A stretch of DNA of 64,000 bases from Dyella sp. RRB7 (GTDB lineage: Bacteria > Pseudomonadota > Gammaproteobacteria > Xanthomonadales > Rhodanobacteraceae): contig NZ_JAKWJS010000003.1 in NCBI RefSeq assembly GCF_022761115.1, forward strand, positions 124,001 through 188,000, read 5' to 3'. Position numbers and translations under genes: made by a program. The notes beneath the pieces are model-generated. The model searched no databases and was not told where the DNA came from. It saw nothing but the letters and a program-made list of their open reading frames with translations. Below are positions 1 to 9,651 of the stretch, piece by piece (position 1 is the first letter of the stretch; each line of letters begins with the position of its first letter).

Positions 1-1137
1 GCCCGCCGACAGCTCGTGCAGGAATCCGTACAGCCCCTTGCCTCGCTCGGTCATGCAGAGCATCAGGAAGGCCACGCCGATGAACGACAGCCAGAATCCC
101 GCCGACAACACCGACAACGGATCGACCAGCAGCACAGCCATCAACGCCAGCGCCAGCGTCTGCGGCCCACCCGGATGACGCCGCGAGCAACGCGCCAACG
201 CCACGACGCCGATCATCAGCAGGGTGCGCACCGTCGGCAGCCCAAACCCCGCCAGCGCGCTGTACGCACCCGCCACCCACAGGGCCGCCATGGCCTGTGC
301 CTGCGATCTGGGCAGCCGCAAGCCCAGCCGTGGCGACAGCAGATAGACAAGCCGTACCAGCCAGATGCCAAACAGCGCCGCCACGCCCACGTGGAAACCC
401 GAAATGGCGATAAGGTGCGGGATGCCGTTGGCGCGGGCGACCTCCCAATCGTGCTGACTGAGTCCGCGCGTGTCGCCCACCGAAAACGCCTGCAGCAAGG
501 CGACATCGTGCGGATCGTCCACGCGCGCGGCGATGCCGCGGCTGATCGCCTGGCGAACGGCGTTGATGCAGAAGCCGGAGCTGCCAAGCAGCACATTGCC
601 AGGCCCCTCGCGCACATAGCCCGTCGCCACGATGTGGCGTTCCAGCGCGCTTCGCTCGCTGTCGGTACCGCCGGGGTTGAGCAATCCACGCGGACGCTTC
701 AGTCGCAGGTTGAGTTGCCAGCGGCTGCAAGGCGGAACATCGTCCGCCCGGTTGTACCAGTTCACCCGCACCCGGCCATGCAACGGCACGGCTGTCCGCT
801 CAAGCGAAGCCTGTTCGATGCGCAGCAGGAAACCGGTGGCATCGCGGCGTGCCAGCGGCAGATCGGCTACATACCCGACGACGGTGAAATCCCGCCCTTC
901 CTGCTCGCGCGGCAGGCGCGCATCCATGGCCGTGCCGCCACGCCAGCAGGCCCACGCGATGCCGAACAGGCACCACGCCAGCGCGCGCCCATAGGCACCC
1001 AGGCGAAGCACGATAAGCGCGACAGCCGCCAAGGCACCGCAGATCCACGCCTGCGGCAATACCACCAGCCACTGCACCGCCAGCACGCCGAGCAGCAGCA
1101 TGACGGCGGGTACCAGCGCACCGTCCTTGCGCATCAT
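1..1137 (-). CDS. comEC: ComEC/Rec2-family competence membrane protein, N-terminal part
   Basis: Open on the minus strand with no stop to the left edge, giving the first 379 residues of a larger protein. ComEC forms the inner-membrane channel for transforming DNA. The translation begins MMRKDGALVP, has hydrophobic segments at once, then a soluble N-terminal region (DUF4131-like) with WQLNLRLKRPRGLLNPGG, and then the competence-domain signature HLIAISGFHVG followed by several membrane helices and GLPTVRTLLMIG. A GAGGAGGGG ribosome-binding site lies just upstream of the double ATG at 1132-1137. The C-terminal metallo-beta-lactamase domain would lie outside the window. It follows lolD on the same strand about 100 nt downstream. 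Family assignment is firm; whether the cell is competent cannot be told from here. Confidence 0.9.
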   Translation of the reverse strand, partial: MMRKDGALVPAVMLLLGVLAVQWLVVLPQAWICGALAAVALIVLRLGAYGRALAWCLFGIAWACWRGGTAMDARLPREQEGRDFTVVGYVADLPLARRDATGFLLRIEQASLERTAVPLHGRVRVNWYNRADDVPPCSRWQLNLRLKRPRGLLNPGGTDSERSALERHIVATGYVREGPGNVLLGSSGFCINAVRQAISRGIAARVDDPHDVALLQAFSVGDTRGLSQHDWEVARANGIPHLIAISGFHVGVAALFGIWLVRLVYLLSPRLGLRLPRSQAQAMAALWVAGAYSALAGFGLPTVRTLLMIGVVALARCSRRHPGGPQTLALALMAVLLVDPLSVLSAGFWLSFIGVAFLMLCMTERGKGLYGFLHELSAG

Positions 1138-1236
1138 CCATCCCCTCCTCGCCGGAAGGGGACAGGTTAGAGTCCACGGCGCAACGACGAGGCCGAAAAA
1201 CGTGTAGGCGCCAGCGACATGCGCCGGCGCCTGCGA

Positions 1237-1947
1237 TCAGGCGTGGACCTTCTCGACCAGGCTGCCGTTGTGCAGCTCCAGCGTGCGATCCATGCGCGCA
1301 GCCAGACGATTGTCGTGCGTGACCAGGATGAAGCTGGTGCCGATCTCACGATTGAGTTCCAGCATCAGGTCGTAGACCTGCGCGGCATTGCTTTCATCCA
1401 GATTGCCGGTGGGCTCGTCGCCCAGCACCACCGCCGGCCGGGTCACCAGGGCACGGGCCACCGCGCAACGCTGGCGCTCGCCGCCGGACAGCTCGCCGGG
1501 CTTGTGATGCAGTCGCTGGCTGAGCCCCACGCGACCGAGCAAGGCGGTGGCCTGGCGCTCCGCCTCGGCGATGCCCACGCCGCGGATCAGCAACGGCATG
1601 CACACGTTCTCCAACGCGGTGAACTCGGGCAGCAGATGGTGGAACTGGTAGATGAAACCCATCGAACGGTTGCGCACGCGGCCACGGTCGGCGTCGGACA
1701 GGCTCGAAAGGTTCTGCCCTTCCACCTCCACCTCGCCACGCGTCAGCGTATCGAGGCCGCCGATGATATGCAGCAAGGTGCTCTTGCCCGAACCGGACGC
1801 CCCCACGATGGCCAGCGTCTCGCCGCGCTTCAGCGTGAAGCTGACATCGGCGAGCACGTCGGTTTTCAGGTCGCCTTCGTCATACACCTTGGCGATGTGG
1901 CTGGCGCGCAGCACGATGTCGTTATGGGAATTCATGGGCTTACTCAT
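1237..1947 (-). CDS. lolD: Lipoprotein-releasing ABC transporter ATPase LolD
   Basis: 236-aa ABC ATPase. It powers release of outer-membrane lipoproteins from the inner membrane to the carrier LolA. Walker [10 protein letters not shown] is at residues 49-57, the Q-loop near Q101, the signature LSGGERQR at 153-160 and Walker [10 protein letters not shown] at 173-181. The phrase [18 protein letters not shown] is typical of LolD. The start overlaps the end of the upstream permease gene by 8 nt, so the two are translationally coupled; an in-frame ATG at 1935 (MNSHND) is an alternative start. Only one permease gene is next to it, so the transporter is probably assembled with this LolC/E-type subunit. 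Confidence 0.95.
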   Translation of the reverse strand: MSKPMNSHNDIVLRASHIAKVYDEGDLKTDVLADVSFTLKRGETLAIVGASGSGKSTLLHIIGGLDTLTRGEVEVEGQNLSSLSDADRGRVRNRSMGFIYQFHHLLPEFTALENVCMPLLIRGVGIAEAERQATALLGRVGLSQRLHHKPGELSGGERQRCAVARALVTRPAVVLGDEPTGNLDESNAAQVYDLMLELNREIGTSFILVTHDNRLAARMDRTLELHNGSLVEKVHA

Positions 1948-3187
1948 AGCGCAGCGCCTGCGCCGGCTGCGTGCGCGAAGCGCGCCACGCGGGATAAAGG
2001 GTGGCCAGCAGCGAGAACAGGAAGGTGATCAGGGCCACCCAGCCCACATCGCCCATCTGCAGCTTGCTGGGCAGCTCGCTGATGTAATAGACGTCCGGCG
2101 ACAGGAAGGTGACGCCGGTGACGTGCTCGATCCACTTGACGATGACGGGCAGCTTCCACGACAGCAGCGAACCCAGGCCCACGCCAAAGCCGATGCCGAC
2201 GACACCCACCAGCACGCCCTGCACCATGAACATGCCCATGATGCTGCGCGGCGTGGAGCCGAGCGTGCGCAGGATGGCGATGTCGGCCTGCTTGTCGGTC
2301 ACCAGCATCATCAACATGGAGATGAGGTTGATCACCGCCACCAGGATGATCAGCGAGAGGATGATGAACATCACCTTCTTCTCCATCGAGATGGCGGAGA
2401 AGAAGTTGGCATGGCTGTCCATCCAGGTATCCACGCGGTAGACCTGCCCCAACTGGTCGGCCAGTTCGTGAGCCACCTCGCGCGCGTTGAACATGTCGTC
2501 CAGGCGCAGGCGGATGCCGGTGGGGCCATCGAGTCCGTTGAGGCGTTCGGCATCGCCCATGTTGACCAGGGCCAGGCCGGAGTCGAACTCCTGCATGCCG
2601 ATCTCGAACACGCCCGCCACCCGGAAGCTGCGCAGGCTCGGCACGCTCCCGGTGATCGGCGAGGACTTGAACGACGGTACCGCCACGATCACCTTGTCGC
2701 CCACCGCCACGCCGAGCGACATCGCCAGCTCGCGGCCCAGCACGATGTTCCAGCTACCCGGCGTCAGGTCGCTGAGCTTGCCCTCGACCATATGGCGATC
2801 GATGTCGGACACCTTCGGCTCCACCGACGGTTCGATGCCGCGCAGCAGGCCACCGGTGGATTGGCGGGCCTGGAAGAAGGCCTCCGATTCCACGTAGGGC
2901 GCCGCCCCCTTCACGTGCGGATTGGCCTCGGCGATCTTCACCGCGCGCGGCCATTCCTGCACGGCCTGGCCGGGCATGCCCGACACCGTGGCATGCGAAA
3001 TGGCGCCGAGGATGCGCGAGCGCAACTCGTCGTCAAAGCCATTCATCACCGACATCACCGTGATCAGCGCAGTCACGCTGATGGCAATGCACACGATGGA
3101 CACCGTGGAAATGAAGGAGATGAACTGGTTGCGACGCTTGGCGCGGGTGTAACGCAGGCCGATGAAAAGCTCGAGCGGTCTGAACAT
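1940..3187 (-). CDS. lolC: Lipoprotein-releasing system permease, LolC/LolE family
   Basis: 415-aa inner-membrane protein. It begins [20 protein letters not shown], the classic LolC/E amino terminus, followed by a first membrane helix ([20 protein letters not shown]), a large periplasmic domain of roughly 220 residues, and three C-terminal helices in FtsX-like arrangement. I chose the ATG at 3187 because homology starts there; the frame is open 18 codons further up to 3241, but that stretch is not conserved in style. It extracts mature lipoproteins together with LolD. LolC and LolE cannot be separated by eye. Confidence 0.92.
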   Translation of the reverse strand: MFRPLELFIGLRYTRAKRRNQFISFISTVSIVCIAISVTALITVMSVMNGFDDELRSRILGAISHATVSGMPGQAVQEWPRAVKIAEANPHVKGAAPYVESEAFFQARQSTGGLLRGIEPSVEPKVSDIDRHMVEGKLSDLTPGSWNIVLGRELAMSLGVAVGDKVIVAVPSFKSSPITGSVPSLRSFRVAGVFEIGMQEFDSGLALVNMGDAERLNGLDGPTGIRLRLDDMFNAREVAHELADQLGQVYRVDTWMDSHANFFSAISMEKKVMFIILSLIILVAVINLISMLMMLVTDKQADIAILRTLGSTPRSIMGMFMVQGVLVGVVGIGFGVGLGSLLSWKLPVIVKWIEHVTGVTFLSPDVYYISELPSKLQMGDVGWVALITFLFSLLATLYPAWRASRTQPAQALRYE

Positions 3188-3260
3188 GAGGGGCGGGTCG
3201 CTTCTGTGATTCGAAAGGGCTAGCCGCCCCAGTGGCGCCAATTATCGCCTGATAACGGAC

Positions 3261-3731
3261 TTAAACCGTAGGACCACGTTCAGCGGAAAGAGTGCCCCGG
3301 CTTTCGCGCGGCGTTTGCCGCCCGGTGGCCAGGCGCATGCGCAGGCGGCGACGGATATCGGCATCGCTATTGTCGGGCGCCAGCAAAAGCAGGACGGCGC
3401 CTCGTCCCGGTGTCTTCAAATGCAGCCAGATGGCCCACTGCCCCAGTATGCGAAAGGAGACGAGCGTGGCCGCGACATCCTCATGCGTGGTCATGCGCAG
3501 GCTCCACCCACCATCGTGGGCCCAGCCCGCCGCCACCACGTCCTGGCGCGCAAAACGGGCGATGGCACGCCGTGTCGCCAGCACCGCACCAACCGTCAGT
3601 GCGACTTTCAACCCGCTCGGGATGGCGCTCAGCCATGCGGCCACAATCGCCAGCGTCGAGAGCAACAGCAACACGCGAGCCGGCCAGCGCGATGGCCGGT
3701 ATTCAAAGCCGATGGCGGGCGCGGATGTCAT
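3261..3731 (-). CDS. ygfX: YgfX/CptA-like small membrane protein
   Basis: 156-aa protein starting MTSAPAIGFEYRPSRW, with two adjacent hydrophobic helices (VLLLLSTLAIVAAWLSAI and VALTVGAVLATR) and a soluble C-terminal half. It overlaps the 3' end of sdhE by 29 nt, the arrangement of sdhE-ygfX in enterobacteria, where YgfX/CptA was described as an inner-membrane partner of SdhE and a proposed toxin. Identification rests on size, the two-helix architecture and this linkage rather than on a strict motif. A start 13 codons further upstream is possible but would lie deep within sdhE. Confidence 0.65.
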   Translation of the reverse strand: MTSAPAIGFEYRPSRWPARVLLLLSTLAIVAAWLSAIPSGLKVALTVGAVLATRRAIARFARQDVVAAGWAHDGGWSLRMTTHEDVAATLVSFRILGQWAIWLHLKTPGRGAVLLLLAPDNSDADIRRRLRMRLATGRQTPRESRGTLSAERGPTV

Positions 3732-3951
3732 CGATGATGGCCTGCCAGTCGGGGCGCGATGCCTTGGCATGGCCCATCACCCAGTCCCACAGGTCCGGGT
3801 CCTGCACGTCGAGCAGTTCCTCGAAGGCCTGGCGCTGGGCTTCGTCGGCGCCGGCGAAGCGGTCGTCGAGCCAGCCGCCGAACAGCGCGTCCAGTTCTCG
3901 GGTGCCGCGACGGGTGCGCCAACGGAGGCGTTTGATGCGGGCTTCTTCCAT
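3703..3951 (-). CDS. sdhE: FAD assembly factor SdhE
   Basis: 82-aa protein with the diagnostic RGxxE motif (RGTRE, residues 15-19), preceded by RLRWRT and followed by LDALFGGWLD. SdhE binds the succinate dehydrogenase flavoprotein and promotes covalent flavinylation of SdhA. It is the gene after sdhB in the operon, with about 65 nt between them. Length and motif match the family; confidence is high. Confidence 0.93.
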   Translation of the reverse strand: MEEARIKRLRWRTRRGTRELDALFGGWLDDRFAGADEAQRQAFEELLDVQDPDLWDWVMGHAKASRPDWQAIIDDIRARHRL

Positions 3952-4016
3952 AAACGCGCGGGGCGCCTCCTACTCGATACGCCCCGCTCCCCCGATGAGG
4001 GAGCGGGAACAAGCGC

Positions 4017-4799
4017 TTAAGTCCGGCGCTCGACGATCAGCTTCTTGATCTCCGCGATCGCCTTGGCGGGATTGAGACCCTTCGGGCAGGTGCGCGCGCA
4101 GTTCATGATGGTGTGGCAGCGGTACAGCTTGAACGGATCTTCCAGATCGTCCAGGCGGGCACCGGTGTCCTCGTCGCGGCTGTCCACGATCCAGCGGTAG
4201 GCCTGCAGCAGGATGGCCGGACCGAGGTAGCGGTCGCCGTTCCACCAGTAGCTCGGGCAACTGGTCGAGCAGCAGGCGCACAGGATGCACTCGTAGAGAC
4301 CGTCGAGCTTCTTGCGGTCTTCCGGCGACTGCAGGCGCTCCTTGTCGGCCGGCGCCGGGCTCTGCGTGCGCAGCCAGGGCTTGATCGAGGCGAACTGCGC
4401 GTAGAAGTGCGTCAGGTCGGGCACCAGATCCTTCACCACCGGCATGTGCGGCAGCGGGTAGATCTTGACGTCGCCCGAGGCGCAATCCTCGATGGCCTTG
4501 GTGCAGGCCAGCGTGTTGGTGCCGTCGATGTTCATGGCGCACGAGCCGCAGATGCCCTCGCGGCACGAACGGCGCAGCGTGAGCGTCGAATCGATCTCGT
4601 TCTTGATCTTCAGCAGCGCGTCCAGAACCATCGGGCCGCACGCGGCCAGGTCGACCTCGTAGGTGTCGATGCGCGGGTTCTGACCATCATCCGGCGACCA
4701 GCGATAGATGCGGAACGTGCGCGGCTTCTTGGCGTCCTTGGCCGGGAAATGCTTGCCCGGCTGGACCTTGGAATTCTTGGGTAGCGAAAACTCTGCCAC
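4017..4799 (-). CDS. sdhB: Succinate dehydrogenase iron-sulfur subunit SdhB
   Basis: 260-aa subunit that carries electrons from SdhA to the quinone site. The 2Fe-2S ligands are C79, C84, C87 and C99 ([10 protein letters not shown]). The C-terminal clusters are served by C171, C174, C177 and C181 ([13 protein letters not shown]) and by C228, C234 and C238 ([14 protein letters not shown]). All expected ligands are present. It is 90 nt downstream of sdhA and upstream of sdhE in the same operon. Confidence 0.97.
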   Translation of the reverse strand: MAEFSLPKNSKVQPGKHFPAKDAKKPRTFRIYRWSPDDGQNPRIDTYEVDLAACGPMVLDALLKIKNEIDSTLTLRRSCREGICGSCAMNIDGTNTLACTKAIEDCASGDVKIYPLPHMPVVKDLVPDLTHFYAQFASIKPWLRTQSPAPADKERLQSPEDRKKLDGLYECILCACCSTSCPSYWWNGDRYLGPAILLQAYRWIVDSRDEDTGARLDDLEDPFKLYRCHTIMNCARTCPKGLNPAKAIAEIKKLIVERRT

Positions 4800-4889
4800 G
4801 TTTGCCTCACTGATCTCGTGCTTGTCGTAACAGCTCGCCTTGCGAGCGCCGGTACAACGTTGAAAGAACCTCGAGGGTTCCGAACCTGA

Positions 4890-6677
4890 TTAGTAAACGC
4901 GCTTCTTGGGCGGCACGACTTCGACATCCGAGGTCATGGTGTACATATGCACCGGACGGAAATCGAAATTGGTCTTGCCTGCCTCGTCGACGGACACCAG
5001 GGTGTGCTTCTGCCAGTTCGCGTCGTCACGATCCGGGAAGTCCTCGCGGGCATGCGCACCACGGCTCTCGTGGCGCTGTGCCGCCGAGTACATGGTGGCC
5101 ACGGCCTGGTCCAGCAGGTTGGCCAGTTCCAGCGTCTCGATGAGGTCGGAGTTCCACACCAGCGAACGGTCGCTGACGCCCACGTCCTTGAACGACTCGC
5201 GGACCTTGGAAATCTTTTCGCAGCCTTCCTGCAGCGATTCGCCGGTACGGAACACGGCCGCGTCGGACTGCATCGTGCGCTGCATTTCGGCACGGATCTT
5301 CGCGGTCGGCAGGCTGCCCTTGGCGTTGCGCAGGCCATCGAAGCGGGCGAGCGCCTTGTCCAGCACGTTGGCCGGCAGGTCCTTGTGCGGCGTGTCCGGC
5401 TTGATGATCTCGGCGCAACGGTGCGACACCGCACGGCCGAACACCACCAGGTCGAGCAGCGAGTTCGAGCCCAGGCGATTGGCGCCATGCACCGACACAC
5501 AGGCCGCCTCGCCGATGGCGAACAGGCCCGGCACCACGGCGTCGACATCGTCGCCCTTCTTCTGCACCACCTCACCGTGATAGTTGGTGGGGATGCCGCC
5601 CATGTTGTAGTGCACGGTGGGGATGACCGGGATCGGCTCCTTGGTCACGTCCACGCCGGCGAAGATGCGCGCCGACTCGGCGATGCCCGGCAGGCGCTCG
5701 TGGATCACGTCCGCGCCCAGGTGCATCAGGTTGATGTAGATGTGGTCCTTGTGCTCGCCCACGCCGCGGCCTTCGCGGATCTCCATCGTCATGGCGCGGC
5801 TGACCACGTCACGCGAGGCGAGATCCTTGGCGTTGGGCGCGTAGCGCTCCATGAAGCGCTCGCCGTTGGAGTTGGTGAGGTAGCCACCCTCGCCACGCAC
5901 GCCTTCGGTGATCAGGCAGCCCGAACCGTAGATGCCGGTGGGGTGGAACTGCACGAACTCCATGTCCTGCAGCGCCAGGCCCGCGCGCAGCACCATGCCG
6001 CCGCCGTCGCCGGTGCAGGTATGCGCCGAGGTAGCGCTGAAGTAGGCGCGGCCGTAGCCGCCGGTGGCCAGCACCACCGCGTGGCCGCGGAAGAAATGCA
6101 GGGTGCCTTCGTTCATGTCCAGCGCAAGCACGCCGCGGCACACGCCCTCTTCGTCGAAGATGAGGTCGATGGCGAAGTACTCGATGAAGAACGTGGCGTC
6201 ATGCGCCAGCGCCTGCTGGTACAGCGTGTGCAGGATGGCGTGGCCGGTACGGTCGGCCGCGGCGCAGGTGCGCTGCGCGGTGCCCTTGCCGTAGTGGGTG
6301 GTCATGCCGCCGAACGGGCGCTGGTAGATCTTGCCTTCCTCGGTACGCGAGAACGGCACGCCGTAGTGTTCCAGCTCGATGATGGCCGGAATCGCCTCGC
6401 GGCACATGTACTCGATGGCGTCCTGGTCGCCCAGCCAATCCGAACCCTTGATGGTGTCGTAGAAGTGGAAGCGCCAGTCGTCCTCGCCCATGTTGCCCAG
6501 CGCGGCGGAGATGCCACCCTGCGCCGCCACCGTGTGCGAGCGGGTCGGGAACACCTTGGTGATGCACGCGGCCTTGAGGCCCTTCTCGGCCAGGCCGAAG
6601 GTGGCGCGCAGGCCCGCGCCGCCGGCGCCGACCACGATCACGTCATACTTATGCTGTTGGATCTTGTAGCTTTCCAT
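4890..6677 (-). CDS. sdhA: Succinate dehydrogenase flavoprotein subunit SdhA
   Basis: 595-aa flavoprotein that oxidises succinate to fumarate in the TCA cycle and respiratory complex II. The dinucleotide-binding GAGGAGLRA is at residues 17-25. The FAD-linked histidine lies in [10 protein letters not shown] (H48), and the active-site region includes [21 protein letters not shown] (split over residues about 245-265). The C-terminus ends VVPPKKRVY as in other SdhA proteins. It sits a few bases downstream of sdhD, with SdhE encoded in the same operon for flavinylation. Confidence 0.97.
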   Translation of the reverse strand: MESYKIQQHKYDVIVVGAGGAGLRATFGLAEKGLKAACITKVFPTRSHTVAAQGGISAALGNMGEDDWRFHFYDTIKGSDWLGDQDAIEYMCREAIPAIIELEHYGVPFSRTEEGKIYQRPFGGMTTHYGKGTAQRTCAAADRTGHAILHTLYQQALAHDATFFIEYFAIDLIFDEEGVCRGVLALDMNEGTLHFFRGHAVVLATGGYGRAYFSATSAHTCTGDGGGMVLRAGLALQDMEFVQFHPTGIYGSGCLITEGVRGEGGYLTNSNGERFMERYAPNAKDLASRDVVSRAMTMEIREGRGVGEHKDHIYINLMHLGADVIHERLPGIAESARIFAGVDVTKEPIPVIPTVHYNMGGIPTNYHGEVVQKKGDDVDAVVPGLFAIGEAACVSVHGANRLGSNSLLDLVVFGRAVSHRCAEIIKPDTPHKDLPANVLDKALARFDGLRNAKGSLPTAKIRAEMQRTMQSDAAVFRTGESLQEGCEKISKVRESFKDVGVSDRSLVWNSDLIETLELANLLDQAVATMYSAAQRHESRGAHAREDFPDRDDANWQKHTLVSVDEAGKTNFDFRPVHMYTMTSDVEVVPPKKRVY

Positions 6678-6681
6678 CGAA

Positions 6682-7098
6682 TCAGGCTCCCAGCGCCACG
6701 CGCAGCACGGCCATCAAGGTGGCCAACGTGCCGAGCACTGCAATGAACTTCACCAGCACCAGGAGGACGACCTCCTTCCAGCGCGTATGCACGTAGTCCT
6801 CGATCACGACCTGCAGGCCCAGCACGGCGTGCCAGCACACGGCGAGCACGAAGGCCACCAGCAGCAGCGCGTTCCATGGCTTGGCAACGATGCTGCGCGC
6901 CGTGGCGTAGTCGGCATGCAGGGCGCCGAGCACGGTCAGCACGAACCAGATGGCCAGGAACACCAGCGCCGCGGCGGTGACGCGCTGGGTCCACCAGTGG
7001 CCGACGCCCGACTGCGCCGAGCCAAGGCCGCGAGCGCGCTTGAGCGGATTGCGCAGCTCGCTGCGCACGTCGTGGGCACTGTGATTGTTCGTGCTCAT
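6682..7098 (-). CDS. sdhD: Succinate dehydrogenase membrane anchor SdhD
   Basis: 138-aa membrane anchor with three hydrophobic helices. The haem/quinone region [17 protein letters not shown] contains the conserved histidine H90 and the D101-Y102 pair expected at the quinone site. The ATG at 7098 overlaps the sdhC stop (ATGA), so the pair is translationally coupled. The frame is open further upstream inside sdhC, but that part is not SdhD-like. Confidence 0.92.
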   Translation of the reverse strand: MSTNNHSAHDVRSELRNPLKRARGLGSAQSGVGHWWTQRVTAAALVFLAIWFVLTVLGALHADYATARSIVAKPWNALLLVAFVLAVCWHAVLGLQVVIEDYVHTRWKEVVLLVLVKFIAVLGTLATLMAVLRVALGA

Positions 7099-7490
7099 GC
7101 GGCACCTCCCGAGGTCAGCACGTAGGCCCACACGACGACGGTCAGCACGATGCTGACGATGATCGACAGCCAGCTGGAGCGGACGAACTGGGGAATGGCA
7201 TAGCCCATGCCGCCATCCTGGAGCAGGTGACGGATGCCGTTGCACAAGTGATAGAACAGCGCCCAGCTCCAGCCGAACAGCAGCACCAGGCCAATCGGGC
7301 TGCCGACGCAGGTCCTGAACTGGTTATAGCTGTCCTCGCCATGGGCCAGGGAGAACACCCCCCACAGCACCAGCAGGGTACCTACGGACAGGGCGATGCC
7401 GGTGGCGCGATGCAGGATGGAGGTCACCATCTGCACTTGCCACTTATATATGCCCATGTGGGGAGAGAGCGGTCGTTGCGTATCTGCCAT
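7095..7490 (-). CDS. sdhC: Succinate dehydrogenase cytochrome b556 subunit SdhC
   Basis: 131-aa three-helix cytochrome b subunit. It contains SILHRATG (quinone-site Ser and Arg, residues 24 and 28) and FYHLCNGIRHLLQD with the haem-ligand histidine H81. It begins the membrane-anchor pair and is preceded, 85 nt upstream on the same strand, by the small SdhAF4-type gene. Confidence 0.94.
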   Translation of the reverse strand: MADTQRPLSPHMGIYKWQVQMVTSILHRATGIALSVGTLLVLWGVFSLAHGEDSYNQFRTCVGSPIGLVLLFGWSWALFYHLCNGIRHLLQDGGMGYAIPQFVRSSWLSIIVSIVLTVVVWAYVLTSGGAA

Positions 7491-7575
7491 GGCGGCTATC
7501 CTGAGTGGAATCGCTTATGCCCGGTACCGCCCTTCCCTGTTTCCAACAACGCCGGCCAGCAGCCGGCGCAGCGGA

Positions 7576-7743
7576 TCAGAAGTCGATACAGCGCCCGTTC
7601 TTTTCCCAATCGCCGTAGCGCGTGGGATCCGGAGCTGGCCGCTCAACCGGAATCTTGCCCGTAGCCGGAACACCGGGCACGGTCGCTTGCTCCGCGGGAA
7701 CGGAAGCCGGCTTGGACTCTGATTGGGAGGACGTATCGGACAT
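7576..7743 (-). CDS. SdhAF4-type succinate dehydrogenase assembly factor (DUF1674), 55 aa
   Basis: Small gene just upstream of sdhC on the same strand. It reads MSDTSSQSESK, a low-complexity Pro/Ala/Glu-rich linker, and ends with DPTRYGDWEKNGRCIDF. That ending is the complete conserved C-terminal motif of the DUF1674 family, which includes the mitochondrial and alphaproteobacterial succinate dehydrogenase assembly factor 4 (Sdh8). SdhAF4 binds the flavinylated SdhA subunit before it joins SdhB. The location at the head of sdhCDAB and the motif agree. A factor of this kind together with SdhE in one operon is noteworthy. The ATG at 7743 is the only sensible start. Confidence 0.88.
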   Translation of the reverse strand: MSDTSSQSESKPASVPAEQATVPGVPATGKIPVERPAPDPTRYGDWEKNGRCIDF

Positions 7744-7889
7744 GGTATGTGAAAGCCGAGAAAGCGTAATACTTGCGTAAATTCAGCACAACCTTGACGG
7801 CCGGGCGATCGTCTGTCACTAGGGATGCCCTGACATCCAAAAAGCTGTCGCTTGTTTCACCGACACCCCGCCCTCACCTCGCCCGGCGT

Positions 7890-8687
7890 ATGACTACCGA
7901 TCACTCCGCACAGACCCTGTCGATCGAAGGCGCCGATGCCATCGCTTTCGCGCAATCCCAATTTAGCAGCAACGTCCAGGCGCTGGGCGTGGGGCAATGG
8001 CAGTTCAGCGCGTGGCTCAATGCGAAAGGGCGCGCGCAGGCCCTGTTTCACCTGGCCCGTGTTGCCGATGACGCGCTGCTGCTTCTGTTGCGCGGCGGCG
8101 ATGCGGCGACGCTCGCGCAATCGCTGCAACGTTTCGTATTCCGCGCCAAAGTCAAACTCACCGCGCACCCGCCGCGCCCGCTGGGCACCGGGCCAACCCG
8201 CGACACTTACGCCTTTGATCGTGAAGGCGATGCCTACACGTTCGGCTGTGGCACGCACAGCCTGGTAGTGGGCGCATCGTCCGATCATGCCTGGCAGGCG
8301 CTACAGATTCGTGCAGGTTGGCCCTGGCTTCCCGATGACACGCTCGGCGAGTTGCTGCCTCCCTCCCTGTCACTCGAACGCCTGCAGGCGGTTGCGCTGG
8401 ACAAGGGCTGTTATCCCGGCCAGGAAATCGTGGCGCGCCTGCACTATCGCGGCGGCAACAAGCGGCATATGCATTGCGTCGTATTGTCGCAACCCTTGCC
8501 TGGGGGCACCGTGCTGCGCCATGACGACAAGGAGATCGGCCAACTGCTCGATGTAGCAGCCGACGAACCGGATGTCATGGCGCTCGCAGTGATTGACGAT
8601 GACGTCGTCAAACAACTGATCGATGGCACGCAAGGCGTTGTCGACGAAGGCATCTCGTTGCGCGTCGTGGCGAGTTGGCCCGCGTAA
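7890..8687 (+). CDS. ygfZ: Folate-binding Fe-S cluster assembly/repair protein YgfZ
   Basis: 265-aa GcvT-like protein. The family hallmark K-G-C-Y-x-G-Q-E is present as DKGCYPGQEIVARLHYRG (K172-E179). YgfZ supports maturation or repair of certain 4Fe-4S enzymes, succinate dehydrogenase among those affected. It is divergently transcribed from the sdh operon, sharing a 146-nt intergenic region with the SdhAF4-type gene. I chose ATG 7890; the frame stays open to a TTG at 7773, which would run into the sdh promoter region. Confidence 0.93.
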   Translation: MTTDHSAQTLSIEGADAIAFAQSQFSSNVQALGVGQWQFSAWLNAKGRAQALFHLARVADDALLLLLRGGDAATLAQSLQRFVFRAKVKLTAHPPRPLGTGPTRDTYAFDREGDAYTFGCGTHSLVVGASSDHAWQALQIRAGWPWLPDDTLGELLPPSLSLERLQAVALDKGCYPGQEIVARLHYRGGNKRHMHCVVLSQPLPGGTVLRHDDKEIGQLLDVAADEPDVMALAVIDDDVVKQLIDGTQGVVDEGISLRVVASWPA

Positions 8688-9145
8688 AAAAATATCTGCG
8701 CAAGGACTCGCGACGACATCACGCCAATGTGAGCGCGACGTGAACCTGAACGGCCAGGCACTTGCCAGATGTGAAATGCGCCACTAGGCTCCGCCGACCA
8801 ATTGAATGACGCCCCACGCCCATGGGTGTCGATATACGCGACGAACCGGAAGGGTCCGGATCAGCGCGACCCGACAGAAATGTCGGAGTACATGCCGCCA
8901 ATAGCGCGGATGAAGTTGCAGGCAACGTGGTCGTCAGTACCCGAGCAATGCCTTGGCAGCACAACAAGTTGAGAGTGGCACCGGATCAGCCGCTCGACTG
9001 GCCACAATCCCGTGGCAAACCACCTGACCACAGTTTCGGTTCGGTGTGATCAATCCAGGTGGAACGGCCTGCCCGCCCGTCCACCGCAACGGCGTATGAA
9101 GTCAGCAGCACCGACCTCATGCGTACAGCACGTTGGAGGCAGACA
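8688..9145. other. 458-nt intergenic region with no supported gene
   Basis: Between ygfZ and the cell-wall hydrolase. Short open frames exist on both strands but none has a ribosome-binding site, a recognisable domain or family-like composition. The last 15 nt hold the ribosome-binding site (GGAGG) of the next gene. I see no clear terminator or RNA gene. Confidence 0.5.
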
Positions 9146-9580
9146 ATGAAACTTTCCATGCTGTTGTGGCTTGCGTCCGTGCTGCCACAGCCCCTCGCGG
9201 ACCAGACCTGCCTGGCCACGACGGTGTATCTCGAGGCACGCAGTGAGTCGACCATCGGGCAGTATGCCGTGGCCGAAGTAGCCCTTCGACGTCGCGACCG
9301 CGGCACCTGGGGCGGTAGCGTTTGTGAGGTCGTCAATTCACCGCGCCAGTTCGCGCTGACAACGACCGCACGCAATTTCGAAGTGACCGACCTGAACTCC
9401 TGGACCAAGGCGTGGAAGATCGCCGGCGATTCCATCAGCAACTGGAGCCTGCCCAAGGGCGAGCGCACCGTGTATGTGCCGCAGGCAGATCATTTCGCAA
9501 CGCTCGCAGTCGCCCCCACCTGGTCGACTCGACGCATCGTAAAAACCATCGGCGACCATGCGTTCTACGCGGTCAACTGA
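9146..9580 (+). CDS. Secreted cell-wall hydrolase, SleB/Hydrolase_2 family
   Basis: 144-aa protein with a signal peptide (MKLSMLLWLASVLPQPLA) followed by CLATTVYLEARSES and GQYAVAEVALRRR, the opening of the SleB-type Hydrolase_2 domain. In the family the Glu of the YLEAR segment is the likely catalytic acid. The domain continues to ADHFATLAVAPTW. It probably cleaves peptidoglycan in the periplasm; the substrate bond cannot be told. The start is set by GGAGG 7 nt before ATG 9146. A strong terminator follows at 9597-9624. Confidence 0.8.
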   Translation: MKLSMLLWLASVLPQPLADQTCLATTVYLEARSESTIGQYAVAEVALRRRDRGTWGGSVCEVVNSPRQFALTTTARNFEVTDLNSWTKAWKIAGDSISNWSLPKGERTVYVPQADHFATLAVAPTWSTRRIVKTIGDHAFYAVN

Positions 9581-9596
9581 AGATAACTAAAGCATA

Positions 9597-9624
9597 AAAA
9601 AAGGCCCTCGCAAGAGGGCCTTTT
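9597..9624 (+). terminator. Intrinsic terminator after the SleB-like gene
   Basis: AAAAGGCCCTC-GCAA-GAGGGCCTTTT is an 11-bp perfect hairpin with a GCAA tetraloop. A-tracts and T-tracts on both sides let it work in both directions, ending both the hydrolase gene (+) and the convergent lipoprotein gene (-). Confidence 0.9.
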
Positions 9625-9651
9625 CATTTGGACGTCTATACGTCTATAACG

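Noticed and set aside
1206-1232. AGGCGCC/GGCGCCT hairpin between lolD and comEC
   Set aside because: No T-tract and a 13-nt loop; too weak to call a terminator.
1652-3223. Long plus-strand open frame opposite the Lol permease (and a similar one at 16-1170 opposite comEC)
   Set aside because: These are shadows caused by high GC; the translations are rich in His, Gln, Arg and Asp without domains, while the minus strand encodes clear membrane proteins.
4947-6746. 599-codon plus-strand frame opposite sdhA
   Set aside because: Antisense shadow of a strongly conserved gene; low-complexity translation.
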